64,000 nt of DNA from Clostridium_AW sp040797845. Lineage in GTDB: Bacteria; Bacillota; Clostridia; Clostridiales; Clostridiaceae. Below are positions 34,316 through 44,500 of this stretch, one piece after another; the stretch's first letter is position 1, and each line of letters starts with the position of its first letter. The translations under genes were made by a program, and so were the position numbers. Where the stretch lies: positions 186,001-250,000 of the forward strand of contig JBFNFA010000004.1 of assembly GCA_040797845.1 (NCBI GenBank). Reading direction: 5' to 3'. Below the pieces are notes generated by a model. The model saw only the letters and a program-made list of their open reading frames with translations, did not search any database and was not told where the DNA came from.

Positions 34316-36811
34316 TTAGTCAATAGTTCTTATAGAATCTATAATGTTCATAGAGGAAATTCTTTTTAAAGGTAGTAGAGTAGCAGATATTCCTAAACAA
34401 ACATTAGCGATTAAATTTATTATCACAGAAAGCCAAGGAACATACCATTCTAAATAGGTAAGCTCATTTTTCATAATTATAAATAATACGTAAGAAAGCA
34501 GTATACCTAATATAGATCCCAGTACGCCGCTTATAATGCCATAAAAAGCTCCTTCAAGTTTAATTATATTTCTAAGATCTTCATTAGTAGTACCTAAGGC
34601 TCTAAAGGTGGCAAACTCTCTAGTTCTCACAATTAAATTAGTACTAATTGTATTTGTAATATTTAATACTCCGATTACTATAATTACTGCCAGCAAACAC
34701 AAAGACAGCATTATAATTTGATTTATTAGTGTTTTTAATTTTTTAACTTCTTCTTCAAAAGAGAACAATGTTCCCTCACTAACTTTTTTAGCTACGTGAT
34801 TAAGTTCCTTTTCTATAAATTCTATATCGCTGTCCTGGGACAACTTTATATCTATCATCTTATATCCACTTAAACCTATAGAATTTTTATATACATCTTT
34901 GTGTAATATTATACTAGGAGCTATATTGCTAAATCCTATAGAATTAGGAGTGTTTTTTAATACACCACCTACTTTAAATTTAAGTTCTTTTACTTCATCT
35001 AATTTATCCTCAGTATAGTATGAAAATTTATAAGTGATGGTTTCTCCAACATCTATATTTAATTTACCTTCAGGGTCTATCAATAAAATTTCATTATTAT
35101 TAGACATTTTTTCAATATCTATTGCACCAGATAGTAGAAATTTTTTGCTATTATTTAAAATATAATCATCATATGCATATACTAAAGAGTCTAGATTGTA
35201 CTCCTTAGTATCAGAATCAGGTTTTACATTACGTTTCTCTAAAGATTCTTTATAATTTGGCGAGAGCTTTTCTTCAGGGTATGATGAGGTTGCATAATAA
35301 GCCTGTGTTGCAAAGACTTTTTCTACTCCAGGAAGTCCTTGTATATAAGATATATCTTCATCATCATATGATTTTGATCTTTCTTTACTTATATTTGTAG
35401 TCTTAATGGTGTAATCACTATCTATAATGTTTGTTGCCACATTAGAAATATCCAAATTTTTGATATAATAACTAAATACTATAAAAAGCGCGCCAGATAG
35501 ACACATGGAAGTAATAGTGACTAAAGTCCTTTTTTTATTTCTCCACATATTTTGATAAGCTATTTTCCCTCTAATGTGGAAGAGTCTTTGAAAGAATTTA
35601 TTTAATAGTGTTGATTTTTTTATAAATTCTTTTTTTGTGCTACTCTTTCTTATAGCTTCAAGAGGAGAAATTTTGCTTGCAAAGTATGAGGGACCTAAAA
35701 GTGATAAAAATATAGAAATTATAGCTATTAAAGAGGAAAATAAAATTATGTTTAATGATATTGTAACCTCTTTAATAACATTCTGTAGTATGGGAAGTGA
35801 TGTTATAAATATTTTTGACAGTAATATCCCTAGTATTATACCTATAGGAATAGATATTAAGCTCAATACTAATCCTTCACATAAAACTATCAATCTTATC
35901 TGCTTTGGGGTAGAACCTATAGCTCTTAACATACCAAAATATTGTGTTCTTTCTACTACGGAAATATGAAATATATTATATATTGTAAGCATGGTAGCTA
36001 TAACTATGCTTAAACCTAGAAATACAATAGGTCCATTTATTTTATCATTTTCACCTAGTGCATTCATTAACATAGAATTAAAATCCATATTTTCTTCATC
36101 CATATTAATGTTACCTAATATTTCTTTAGAACTTTCTTTAATGTTTAATCCCTCTTTAAGGGTAACAAAAGCCAAGGATAGTGAGGAATAAACTTCCTTA
36201 GGCATAATAGATTTAACAGTATCTAAAGATATTAAGGATAAGGAGCTCCCCCAAGCTTTTCCACCACTGATGGCAGGAGTTAAAATACCGGATATTATAA
36301 AATCATTTTTCCCTTCATAAGTCTTTAGCTTATCGTTTTCATCTTCATAGGTCTGAGAAAAACTTAGAGTGATTTTTTCCTCGATATTTAATCCTAATTC
36401 ATCAACTAACCATTCTTCCAGTGCAATTTCATGCTTTTCTTTTGGATAACTACCAGATTTTAATGACATACCCATCATTTCCATTGCATTTTCATCCCAA
36501 GCCTCTATTGAAACACTTATACTTGTATCTGGAACTTTATGTGTACCTAAAGGCAATGAAACACCTATATTTTCAATATTAAAGTGATTTTTTAATATTA
36601 AAAGTTTTTCTTCACTTAAATTGCTATAACTAACATGATAATCCCCACTAAGTTCTATGGCTTGTTTTATTTGAGTCTCTTTGATACTTGAACTTATTAT
36701 TCCTATAGAAGTAATCATGCATATGGATAAAACTATGCCAAGTATGGTGAGTAAGGACTTTTTATATTGTTTTTTTAGAAATCTTGGAACTATGCTTATA
36801 TAATTTTTCAT
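34316..36811 (-). CDS. FtsX-type ABC transporter permease
   Basis: An 831-aa membrane protein with an N-terminal helix (residues ~15-37), a large extracytoplasmic region, three FtsX helices (~260-385) with RTQYFGMLRAIGSTPKQI, a second extracytoplasmic region, and a second FtsX block at the C-terminus with RTREFATFRALGTTNEDL. This duplicated layout is that of peptide- or lipid-handling ABC3 permeases often paired with a two-component system. The ATG overlaps the stop of the ATPase gene by four bases. Substrate unknown; antimicrobial-peptide resistance is a common role. Confidence 0.9.
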   Translation of the reverse strand: MKNYISIVPRFLKKQYKKSLLTILGIVLSICMITSIGIISSSIKETQIKQAIELSGDYHVSYSNLSEEKLLILKNHFNIENIGVSLPLGTHKVPDTSISVSIEAWDENAMEMMGMSLKSGSYPKEKHEIALEEWLVDELGLNIEEKITLSFSQTYEDENDKLKTYEGKNDFIISGILTPAISGGKAWGSSLSLISLDTVKSIMPKEVYSSLSLAFVTLKEGLNIKESSKEILGNINMDEENMDFNSMLMNALGENDKINGPIVFLGLSIVIATMLTIYNIFHISVVERTQYFGMLRAIGSTPKQIRLIVLCEGLVLSLISIPIGIILGILLSKIFITSLPILQNVIKEVTISLNIILFSSLIAIISIFLSLLGPSYFASKISPLEAIRKSSTKKEFIKKSTLLNKFFQRLFHIRGKIAYQNMWRNKKRTLVTITSMCLSGALFIVFSYYIKNLDISNVATNIIDSDYTIKTTNISKERSKSYDDEDISYIQGLPGVEKVFATQAYYATSSYPEEKLSPNYKESLEKRNVKPDSDTKEYNLDSLVYAYDDYILNNSKKFLLSGAIDIEKMSNNNEILLIDPEGKLNIDVGETITYKFSYYTEDKLDEVKELKFKVGGVLKNTPNSIGFSNIAPSIILHKDVYKNSIGLSGYKMIDIKLSQDSDIEFIEKELNHVAKKVSEGTLFSFEEEVKKLKTLINQIIMLSLCLLAVIIVIGVLNITNTISTNLIVRTREFATFRALGTTNEDLRNIIKLEGAFYGIISGVLGSILGILLSYVLFIIMKNELTYLEWYVPWLSVIINLIANVCLGISATLLPLKRISSMNIIDSIRTID

Positions 36812-37491
36812 TTTGCCATCACCCTATCTTCAACTATTAAGCCGTCTTCAATAGTTATAATTCTATCAGAAGTACTTGCTATTTCTATATCATGAGTGAT
36901 CATTATTAAGGTTTGATGATATCGCTTTGTGGATATTTTCAACAAATCCAATACTTCTTTATTAGTTTTCCTATCTAAATTTCCTGTAGGTTCATCAGCT
37001 AAAATAATTGAAGGCTTATTTGCTAATGCTCTGGCAATTGCAACTCTTTGCTGTTGACCACCGGATAGCTCATTTGGTAAGTGATATCTCCTATCTTTTA
37101 ATCCTAATAAATCCAATAAGTCTTCAATGTATTCATTATCAATAGATTTTCCATCTAGTAATAAAGGGAATGTAATATTTTCTTCAGCATTAAGTACAGG
37201 TATCAAGTTGTAAAATTGAAATATAAATCCTATACTTCTTCGTCTAAAAATAGATAATTTTTTTTCTGAAAGAGAATATATATCTATTCCATCTATGAAA
37301 ACTTTTCCGGAAGTAGGTTTGTCTAACCCACCCAGTAAATGTAATAAGGTGCTTTTCCCAGAGCCACTAGGCCCAACAATAGCAACAAAATCTCCTTCAT
37401 TTATAGATAAATCAGTAGGTTTTAGAGCATCTACTTTTGTTGCACCTTCCCCATAGGTCTTAGATAGACCGATAGTTTTTAATACCTCCAT
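36808..37491 (-). CDS. ABC transporter ATP-binding protein (MacB/LolD type)
   Basis: The 227-aa cytoplasmic ATPase for the adjacent permease. Walker A GPSGSGKST near residue 40, Q-loop FQFYNLIP, signature LSGGQQQRVAIARAL, Walker B ILADEPTGNLD and the H-loop TLIMITHD are all intact. The ATG follows AAAGGAGGGAAAA. It shares a 4-base overlap with the permease and is probably activated by the two-component system upstream. Confidence 0.95.
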   Translation of the reverse strand: MEVLKTIGLSKTYGEGATKVDALKPTDLSINEGDFVAIVGPSGSGKSTLLHLLGGLDKPTSGKVFIDGIDIYSLSEKKLSIFRRRSIGFIFQFYNLIPVLNAEENITFPLLLDGKSIDNEYIEDLLDLLGLKDRRYHLPNELSGGQQQRVAIARALANKPSIILADEPTGNLDRKTNKEVLDLLKISTKRYHQTLIMITHDIEIASTSDRIITIEDGLIVEDRVMAK

Positions 37492-37538
37492 ATTTTTCCC
37501 TCCTTTAAATTGTCACAGTAATTTAATATTACCAAGGA

Positions 37539-37571
37539 AAGCTTACAACTAGGTGTATTTGAAGCTTACAA
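37539..37571 (-). promoter_or_regulatory. Direct-repeat site upstream of the ABC transporter
   Basis: On the minus strand TTGTAAGCTT occurs twice, 23 bp apart, in the 81-base gap between the kinase and the ATPase genes. TTGTAA of the second copy could also be a -35 with TAAATT 17 bases later. Tandem direct repeats are the usual binding form for OmpR-family regulators, so this may be the response-regulator site. Inferred from arrangement. Confidence 0.55.
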
Positions 37572-37572
37572 T

Positions 37573-38820
37573 TTAGTAAGGTTCTAATTCTACCTTAGGA
37601 AAGGTCAATGTAAAGGAAGTTCCTTCATTTAATTTACTATCTACTTGAATAAAAGCTCCATGTTTTTCTATAACTAGTTTTGATAAGGCTAGTCCAATGC
37701 CACTGCTATTTTTAAATGAATTTCTACTATATACACCTCGAAAAAATTTGTCGAAAATAAAAGGGTGTTCATCTTCAGGTATGCCTACTCCAGAATCTTT
37801 TATAATAATCCTAACTAAAGTTTCAGTTTCCTCCATAAAGATTGAGATTTCTTTCCCCTTAGGAGTATATTCTATAGCATTATTTACAATATTACCTACG
37901 GCCTCTCCTAGCCATTCTTTGTCATGTGGAAGACTCATATTGGGAATTAAATTCAGTTTTATAATTTGGTTTTTTTCAATAAATTTCATTTTAAAGCCAT
38001 TTACTGTTTCTATTAAGGTAGAGTAGATATCTTCAAAATTTTTATTAATATGTATAATCTCAGCTTCTAACCTAGATATTTTTAGTAGGCTTTGAATAAG
38101 CCATTCCATGCGTTTAAGTTGAACCTTGCTTCTGTTTAAAAATTCTAAACATATTTCTTTATCATCCATTGCTCCGTCCAGTAATAGCTCATTAAAAGCT
38201 AAAAGTGAAGATAATGGAGTTTTAAATTGGTGAGAAATATTTGAAATCATATCTTTAAGATAGTCCTTCTCTTTTTTTAAATTATTAAGTGTAAGCTCAA
38301 GTCTTTTTGACATTTGATTAAAATTAAAAGCCAACATGGCAAGTTGACTTTCATCATTATAAGGAAGCCTTAAATCAAAATTGCCATCCATTATTTTATC
38401 AGTTCCTAAAGAAAATTCTTTTATACTATAATGAAGTTTATTAAATGTATTTAAGAGAAGTAAGAGAATAGCCATAGAGAGGATTACAGAAAGAATAAAA
38501 AAATTAAGCCTAATAGTTTTATAGAAATTATTAAAAGAGGGCGAAGAACTTATGGGCAGAGAATCAACATAGCCATATTTCTTTGTGAATTCAATGCCCT
38601 TTTTATAATTATCCTCATTAAAGCCGAAGGAAAAAGATTGCATTATACTGCTCTCTAATTCGGGAGATTTCTCTAAAATACTTCCTATAATAGAAGTGTT
38701 GATTTTTATTGTTTCTGCATTGAATTTTTTAAAGGAATAGTGAAAATATAGTTGAGAGCCGAGAATAAAGATAGTTAATGTAAGGATAAGTTTAAAAATT
38801 ATTTTATTATAATTTTTCAA
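37573..38820 (-). CDS. Sensor histidine kinase
   Basis: A 415-aa membrane kinase with helices at about residues 7-29 and 104-126 enclosing a ~75-residue extracytoplasmic sensor, then a HAMP-like region (ending NDESQLAMLAFNFNQM), the phosphorylated His197 in NISHQFKTPLSSL, and the ATPase boxes N (NNAIEYTPKG), G1 (DSGVGIPEDE), F (IFDKFFRG) and G2 (SSGIGLALSK). It follows its response regulator with one base between. Together they probably sense the molecule handled by the ABC pair. Confidence 0.94.
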   Translation of the reverse strand: MKNYNKIIFKLILTLTIFILGSQLYFHYSFKKFNAETIKINTSIIGSILEKSPELESSIMQSFSFGFNEDNYKKGIEFTKKYGYVDSLPISSSPSFNNFYKTIRLNFFILSVILSMAILLLLLNTFNKLHYSIKEFSLGTDKIMDGNFDLRLPYNDESQLAMLAFNFNQMSKRLELTLNNLKKEKDYLKDMISNISHQFKTPLSSLLAFNELLLDGAMDDKEICLEFLNRSKVQLKRMEWLIQSLLKISRLEAEIIHINKNFEDIYSTLIETVNGFKMKFIEKNQIIKLNLIPNMSLPHDKEWLGEAVGNIVNNAIEYTPKGKEISIFMEETETLVRIIIKDSGVGIPEDEHPFIFDKFFRGVYSRNSFKNSSGIGLALSKLVIEKHGAFIQVDSKLNEGTSFTLTFPKVELEPY

Positions 38821-38821
38821 T

Positions 38822-39538
38822 TTATATCAACTCCTCATTCCATTTATATCCTAATCCTCTAACAGTAATAATATATTTAGGGCTATTAGGATTGTCCTCT
38901 ATTTTCTCTCTAAGCCTTCGTATATAAACAGACAAGGTATTATCATCTACAAAATGTCCATCTACATCCCACAATATTTCTAAAATCTGTTCTCTAGTTA
39001 AAACTTGCATAGAGTGGTTAACTAGAGTTAAGATTAGTTTGAATTCTAGAGGTGTCAGTCCAATTTGAAGATTGTTTTTATGTACTTTCATATCTAATGG
39101 ATGTATAACTACATCCTTAGATCTAATATGAGATCCTATATTAGGATTAATTTTTCCTTCATCTATATTAGTTGAAGTCTCTAATCTTCTAAGAATAGCT
39201 TTAATTCTTGAAATCAATTCCTTTACTCTAAAAGGTTTAGTAATGTAATCATCTCCACCTATATCAAGACCTAAGACCACATTTACCTCTTCATCACAAG
39301 CGGTAAGAAATATTATAGGAATATTAGACTTAGTCCTGATTGATTTACAAAACTCGAAGCCATCTCCATCAGGTAGCATAACATCTAAAAGTATTAAATC
39401 AAAATTACTAATAGTCATAAGCTTATATGATGACTTAAGGGTATTAGCATTGGTTACTAAATATCCTTCTTTTTCTAAAGCATATTGTATTCCTCTTGAT
39501 AAAGATTCATCATCTTCTATTAATAATATATGTCTCAT
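38822..39538 (-). CDS. OmpR/PhoB-family response regulator
   Basis: A 238-aa regulator: receiver domain with phospho-acceptor Asp52 in DLILLDVMLPDGDGF, the switch Thr/Lys in FLTACDE and YITKPFR, then a winged-helix DNA-binding domain ending YIRRLREKIEDN and TVRGLGYKW. It begins the minus-strand operon that runs into kinase, ATPase and permease, and its promoter region is shared back-to-back with addA. Confidence 0.95.
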   Translation of the reverse strand: MRHILLIEDDESLSRGIQYALEKEGYLVTNANTLKSSYKLMTISNFDLILLDVMLPDGDGFEFCKSIRTKSNIPIIFLTACDEEVNVVLGLDIGGDDYITKPFRVKELISRIKAILRRLETSTNIDEGKINPNIGSHIRSKDVVIHPLDMKVHKNNLQIGLTPLEFKLILTLVNHSMQVLTREQILEILWDVDGHFVDDNTLSVYIRRLREKIEDNPNSPKYIITVRGLGYKWNEELI

Positions 39539-39661
39539 AATATACTTCCCCCATAATATAAAGCATTTATATTATTATAATACATATTTTTCATAATAAA
39601 CATGAGTTGTGGTAAAATAAAGAATAGATGTTCTAATATGAAAGATTTGGAGGAGAATATT

Positions 39662-42600
39662 ATGGCAGATATGAAGTGGACAAAGGAACAGGAAAGTGCC
39701 ATATACACTAAAGATTGTAATTTACTTGTGGCAGCTGCAGCTGGAGCTGGAAAAACTGCTGTTTTAGTTCAAAGAATAATAGAAAGAATAATGGATAAAG
39801 AGAATGTGACAGATATTGATAGATTATTAGTTGTTACATTTACAAATGCGGCGGCTTCAGAAATGAAAGAAAGAATAGGAGAAGCTATATCCAAAGAATT
39901 GGATAAGAATCCTGATTCAAAAATACTCCAAAGGCAGCTTACTTTGCTTAATAAAGCAAATATAACCACAATACATTCCTTTTGTCTTAGTATTATGAGA
40001 AATAATTTTCACTTAATAGATATTGATCCTAATTTTAGAGTTGGAGATGAAACAGAAACTTTACTTTTAAAAGGAGAAACTCTAGAAGAATTATTTGATT
40101 ATATGTATGAAATTGAAGATGAAGATAAAAAAGGAGTTTTCTTAGAATTAATTCAATCCTATGGAGGAAAAGATGATAGAAGAGTATTAAATATGGTAGA
40201 GGAACTGTACAATTTTTCTCAAAGTTTACCATGGCCTGAAAATTGGTTATTAGAAAATGGGGAAATCTTCAATGTTGATGATAATTTTGATTTTAATGAT
40301 ACTTTATGGGCTAGTGAATTGATAAATGATATAAAAGTAGAATTAAAGGGATTAAAAATTAAGATAAAAAAATCCATTGATATAGCCGGTAGTAATGAAG
40401 GATTAGAGCACTACCTACCAATATTCAAAGAAGATCTTACTATATTAGAGGACATATTAAATAGTGATAATTGGAATGAAATTAGAGATATTATTTTAAA
40501 TGTAAAATTTAGCGCTCTACCTAGAAAAAAAATACCGGAAGATGTGATAGAAATAAAGGAAAATATTTTAGATGTAAGAACAAATGTAAAAGAAAAAATA
40601 TCTAAAATAAAAGAAGATATATTTTTAGGTAGCGAAAATATAGAGCAAAACTTTAAAAACCTTTACCCAAGAATAAAATGTCTAACGGAATTAGTCATTG
40701 AATTTACTAGAAGATATAGAGAGAAAAAAAGAGAAAAAAATATAGTGGATTTTAATGATATAGAACATTATACATTAGAAATATTAACTGACTATGATGA
40801 AAAAGGAAATTCTATGCCTTCAAGTGTAGCTATTGAATACAGAAAAAAATTTGTAGAAATATTAGTAGATGAATATCAAGATAGCAATTTAGTACAGGAA
40901 GTAATATTAAGCTCTGTATCAAGGCAACAGAATATAAAACTAGAAGACGAAAAATTAACGACTCCAAATATGTTCATGGTTGGAGATGTTAAGCAAAGCA
41001 TATATAGATTTAGGCAGGCAAAACCTGAATTGTTTTTACATAAATATAATACCTACTTATTGGAAGAGGACAGTTTAAATAGAAAGATAAAATTATTTAA
41101 AAATTTTAGAAGTAGAGAAGGTATTATAGATGGAGTAAATTATATATTTACTCAGATAATGTCAAAGACCATAGGTGAATTAGAATATGATGATGGAGAA
41201 AAATTAAACCTTGGAGCTGATTATAAGGATCCTGAAGAAGGTATTAACTATGCTGGACCTATAGAAATTCATATTATGGAAAAGCTAAATAAGGATAATG
41301 AAGATATTATATTTGAAGAAGATAATAATGAAGTTCTTTATGATGGTGAGGAAAGACCGGATAATATACAATTAGAAGCAAATATGGTGGGTAAAGTAAT
41401 AAAACAACTTATGGATGATGAAAATCCTTATATGGTATTGGATAAAAGGACTAATGAGTATAGAAAATTACAGTTTAGAGATATTGTAATTCTAATGAGA
41501 GCTACTTCTCAAATGGCACCTATATTTATGGAAGAATTAAATAACAAAGGTATACCGGTTTTTGCGGATACTTCTTCAGGGTATTTTGAGACCACGGAAA
41601 TAAGAACTATTTTATCCTTGTTGCAAATTATAGATAATCCAAGACAAGATATCTCTTTATTAGCTGTACTAAGATCCCCTATTTTTTCTTTTACTCCAGA
41701 AGATATTATCGATATAAGATTAGTTAATAGAGAAACAAGTATATATGAAGCTTTAAAAAAGATAAATAATGATGACTTATGTACTGAAGATGAAAAAAAT
41801 TATGTAAAATTATTAAATCAAGATTTAAAAAATAGAATTGAAAATTTTTTAATTAGACTATTAGATTGGAGAGAGAGATCCCTTCATATGAGTATAGATC
41901 AATTTATATGGCGTCTTTATACGGATACAGGGTACTATGGATATGTCGGTGCTATGCCAGGAGGAATACAAAGACAGGCAAATTTAAGAGTGCTTTTTGA
42001 GAGAGCTAAACAATATGAAAAAACTAGTTATAGGGGATTGTTTAACTTTATATCATTTATAAACAAATTAAGAAACAGCAGTGGTGATATGGGAAGTGCT
42101 AAGATTTTAGGAGAAAATGAAGATGTAGTGAGAATTATGAGCATTCACAAGAGTAAGGGATTGGAATTCCCTGTGGTAATCCTTTCAGGTGTAGGTAAGA
42201 ACTTTAATCTTCAAGATATGAGAAAGAGTATGCTCTTCCATCATCAATTAGGTCTTGGACCTGATTATGTAGATTTGGAGAAAAGAATAACCTATCCTAC
42301 TATAATTAAAGAAATAATAAAAAGAAAAATAAAATTAGAAACCTTATCAGAAGAAATGAGAATATTATATGTAGCATTTACCCGCGCTAAAGAAAAATTA
42401 ATTATTACGGGTATGGCAAGTAAAATAGAAGATAAAATAAAAAAATGGTGTAATGTAAGTATGGATGATGGAATAAAGATACCTAAATACGCTATCTTAG
42501 AAGGAAAAAGTTATATGGATTGGATCATGCCTTCCGTTTGTAGACATGAAGATGGTATCTTTTTAAGAGAAAAGGTTGATATAAATAATCCGTACACTAA

Positions 42601-43444
42601 TATAATAAAGGATACATCGAGATGGAAGGTAAAAATATGGGATGTAAAGGAAGCTATAGAATCTAAAATTGAAGAAAAGGAAGAAGTAGATATTTTAAAA
42701 GAATTGGAAACTTTAAGACTTATAAAAAAGCATGAAGAATACAAAGAGGAAATAGAAAGAAGGCTTAATTGGAATTATAAATACATTCATTCTTGTAATA
42801 TACCAGCAAAGTTTTCAGTATCAGAGCTTAAAAAGAGATTTTCGGAAACAGAGGATGAAAATTCAGAAAAAGTTGTAGGAAAGATTTTGCAAAAAAAACC
42901 AGTATTCTTACAGGAGTATAAGAAGTTTACATCAGCAGAAATAGGCACTTTAATTCATTTAGTTATGGAACATATAGATATAAATAAAACTGAGAATATA
43001 GAAAGTATAAGAGAACAAATTCAAGCCATGGTAGTGGATGAATTCATAACTGAAGAAGAATATAAAGTTATAAATCCATATAAGATATTGAATTTTTTCA
43101 AGAGTTCTTTAGGAGAAAGAATAAAAAAATCAACTTTAGTAAGTAAAGAGGCACCTTTTTACATTCAAATTAAAAGCGTAGATTTATATAAAGATTTACC
43201 TAATGATATATACGGTGAAGAAAAAATAATACTCCAGGGAGTAATAGATTTATATTTTGAGGAAGAAGATGGATTGATAATTGTAGATTATAAAACGGAT
43301 TATGTAGAGGATGAGGATGAGGTTAAGAAAAAATATGAACTTCAGTTACAATACTATACTGAAGCTTTAGAGAGGATTACAGGAAAAAAAGTAAAAGAGA
43401 AGTACTTATATTTATTCTATTTAGATAAATTCATATTTGTATAA
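39662..43444 (+). CDS. addA: ATP-dependent helicase/nuclease subunit AddA
   Basis: Double-strand-break resection helicase-nuclease (functional analogue of RecB). The 1260-aa product has Walker A AAAGAGKTAVL near residue 20, UvrD-type motifs (VTFTNAAASEMKERI, VDEYQDSN, VGDVKQSIYRFRQA, MSIHKSKGLEFPVVI) and a C-terminal RecB-type nuclease (GVIDLYFEEEDGLIIVDYKTD). The start at 39662 follows TTGGAGGAGAATAT; an in-frame ATG at 39602 gives an unsupported extension. The partner subunit gene addB, normally immediately upstream, is not in this window. Confidence 0.96.
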   Translation: MADMKWTKEQESAIYTKDCNLLVAAAAGAGKTAVLVQRIIERIMDKENVTDIDRLLVVTFTNAAASEMKERIGEAISKELDKNPDSKILQRQLTLLNKANITTIHSFCLSIMRNNFHLIDIDPNFRVGDETETLLLKGETLEELFDYMYEIEDEDKKGVFLELIQSYGGKDDRRVLNMVEELYNFSQSLPWPENWLLENGEIFNVDDNFDFNDTLWASELINDIKVELKGLKIKIKKSIDIAGSNEGLEHYLPIFKEDLTILEDILNSDNWNEIRDIILNVKFSALPRKKIPEDVIEIKENILDVRTNVKEKISKIKEDIFLGSENIEQNFKNLYPRIKCLTELVIEFTRRYREKKREKNIVDFNDIEHYTLEILTDYDEKGNSMPSSVAIEYRKKFVEILVDEYQDSNLVQEVILSSVSRQQNIKLEDEKLTTPNMFMVGDVKQSIYRFRQAKPELFLHKYNTYLLEEDSLNRKIKLFKNFRSREGIIDGVNYIFTQIMSKTIGELEYDDGEKLNLGADYKDPEEGINYAGPIEIHIMEKLNKDNEDIIFEEDNNEVLYDGEERPDNIQLEANMVGKVIKQLMDDENPYMVLDKRTNEYRKLQFRDIVILMRATSQMAPIFMEELNNKGIPVFADTSSGYFETTEIRTILSLLQIIDNPRQDISLLAVLRSPIFSFTPEDIIDIRLVNRETSIYEALKKINNDDLCTEDEKNYVKLLNQDLKNRIENFLIRLLDWRERSLHMSIDQFIWRLYTDTGYYGYVGAMPGGIQRQANLRVLFERAKQYEKTSYRGLFNFISFINKLRNSSGDMGSAKILGENEDVVRIMSIHKSKGLEFPVVILSGVGKNFNLQDMRKSMLFHHQLGLGPDYVDLEKRITYPTIIKEIIKRKIKLETLSEEMRILYVAFTRAKEKLIITGMASKIEDKIKKWCNVSMDDGIKIPKYAILEGKSYMDWIMPSVCRHEDGIFLREKVDINNPYTNIIKDTSRWKVKIWDVKEAIESKIEEKEEVDILKELETLRLIKKHEEYKEEIERRLNWNYKYIHSCNIPAKFSVSELKKRFSETEDENSEKVVGKILQKKPVFLQEYKKFTSAEIGTLIHLVMEHIDINKTENIESIREQIQAMVVDEFITEEEYKVINPYKILNFFKSSLGERIKKSTLVSKEAPFYIQIKSVDLYKDLPNDIYGEEKIILQGVIDLYFEEEDGLIIVDYKTDYVEDEDEVKKKYELQLQYYTEALERITGKKVKEKYLYLFYLDKFIFV

Positions 43445-43469
43445 TTTGTATAAATAGAAGCATTGATGC

Positions 43470-43508
43470 AAAATAATAAGTAAAGTGCTGATATAAAATA
43501 ATAAGTAA
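43470..43508 (+). repeat. Tandem 14-bp direct repeat upstream of ldh
   Basis: AAAATAATAAGTAA occurs at 43470-43483 and 43495-43508 (period 25), in the 86-base gap before ldh. It may be a regulatory site or a local duplication. Confidence 0.5.
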
Positions 43509-43530
43509 TAAAGAATAGGAGGGTGAAGTT

Positions 43531-44478
43531 ATGAACAAAAAAGGAATTAAAATATCTATTATAGGAGCGGGGTTTGTTGGCGCGACTACTGCTTATGCCA
43601 TAATGATGGAGGGGCTAGCTTCAGAAATTGTAATAGTAGATATAGATAAAGAAAAAGCTAAAGGAGAAGCCATGGACTTAGCTCATGGAGTTTCTTTTTT
43701 AAAGCCAGTAGATGTTATATCAGGTGATTATAAGGACACAGAAGGATCAGATATAGTAATAATTACAGCTGGAGTTGGTCAAAAGCCAGGGGAAACGAGA
43801 TTAGATTTAATCAATAAAAACTATAAAGTATTTAAATCAATAGTACCTTCAGTGGTGGAATATAGTCCTAATTCCATAATAATTGTGGTATCTAATCCGG
43901 TAGATGTATTGACCTATGTAACATATAAATTATCAGGTTTTCCTCCTGAAAGAGTTATAGGATCAGGAACGGTTTTAGATACATCCAGATTTAAATATTT
44001 ATTAAGTGAGCATTTTAATGTTGATGCTAGAAATATACATTCATACATATTAGGAGAACATGGTGATTCTGAAATAGCAGCTTGGAGTCTTACCAATATA
44101 GCAGGTATAACTGTAGATGAGTATTGCGATAAGTTTTGTAATAAATGTGATGGAGATTTTAAGAAAAGAATATATGAAAATGTGAAGAATGCTGCTTATG
44201 AGGTTTTAAACAGAAAAGGAAATACTTATTATGCAGTAGCTTTAGCCGTAAGAAGAATTGTTGAAGCCATTATAAGAGATGAAGATTCTATTCTTACGGT
44301 TTCAACTCTGTTAAAAGGGGAATTTGGAATTAATGATATATATATGGGAGTGCCTTGTGTAGTTGGAGAAGGTGGAGTGAAAAGAGTATTAGAGGTTAAG
44401 CTAAACAAGGAAGAGCTAGATAAGTTAAAAAAATCAGCAGAAGTTCTTGGAGAGGGTCTAAAGGAAATTAATTATTAA
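43531..44478 (+). CDS. ldh: L-lactate dehydrogenase
   Basis: Reduces pyruvate to L-lactate with NADH. The 315-aa protein has the Rossmann motif IGAGFVGATTA, the NAD-selecting IVDIDKEKA, the catalytic His in LGEHGDSE, and GVPCVVGEGG near the end. An intact Arg pair (RLDLINKN) for pyruvate binding is present. ATG follows AATAGGAGGGTGAAGTT. pepT follows 22 bases downstream. Confidence 0.95.
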   Translation: MNKKGIKISIIGAGFVGATTAYAIMMEGLASEIVIVDIDKEKAKGEAMDLAHGVSFLKPVDVISGDYKDTEGSDIVIITAGVGQKPGETRLDLINKNYKVFKSIVPSVVEYSPNSIIIVVSNPVDVLTYVTYKLSGFPPERVIGSGTVLDTSRFKYLLSEHFNVDARNIHSYILGEHGDSEIAAWSLTNIAGITVDEYCDKFCNKCDGDFKKRIYENVKNAAYEVLNRKGNTYYAVALAVRRIVEAIIRDEDSILTVSTLLKGEFGINDIYMGVPCVVGEGGVKRVLEVKLNKEELDKLKKSAEVLGEGLKEINY

Positions 44479-44500
44479 TATGAAATTAAGGGGAGATAGC

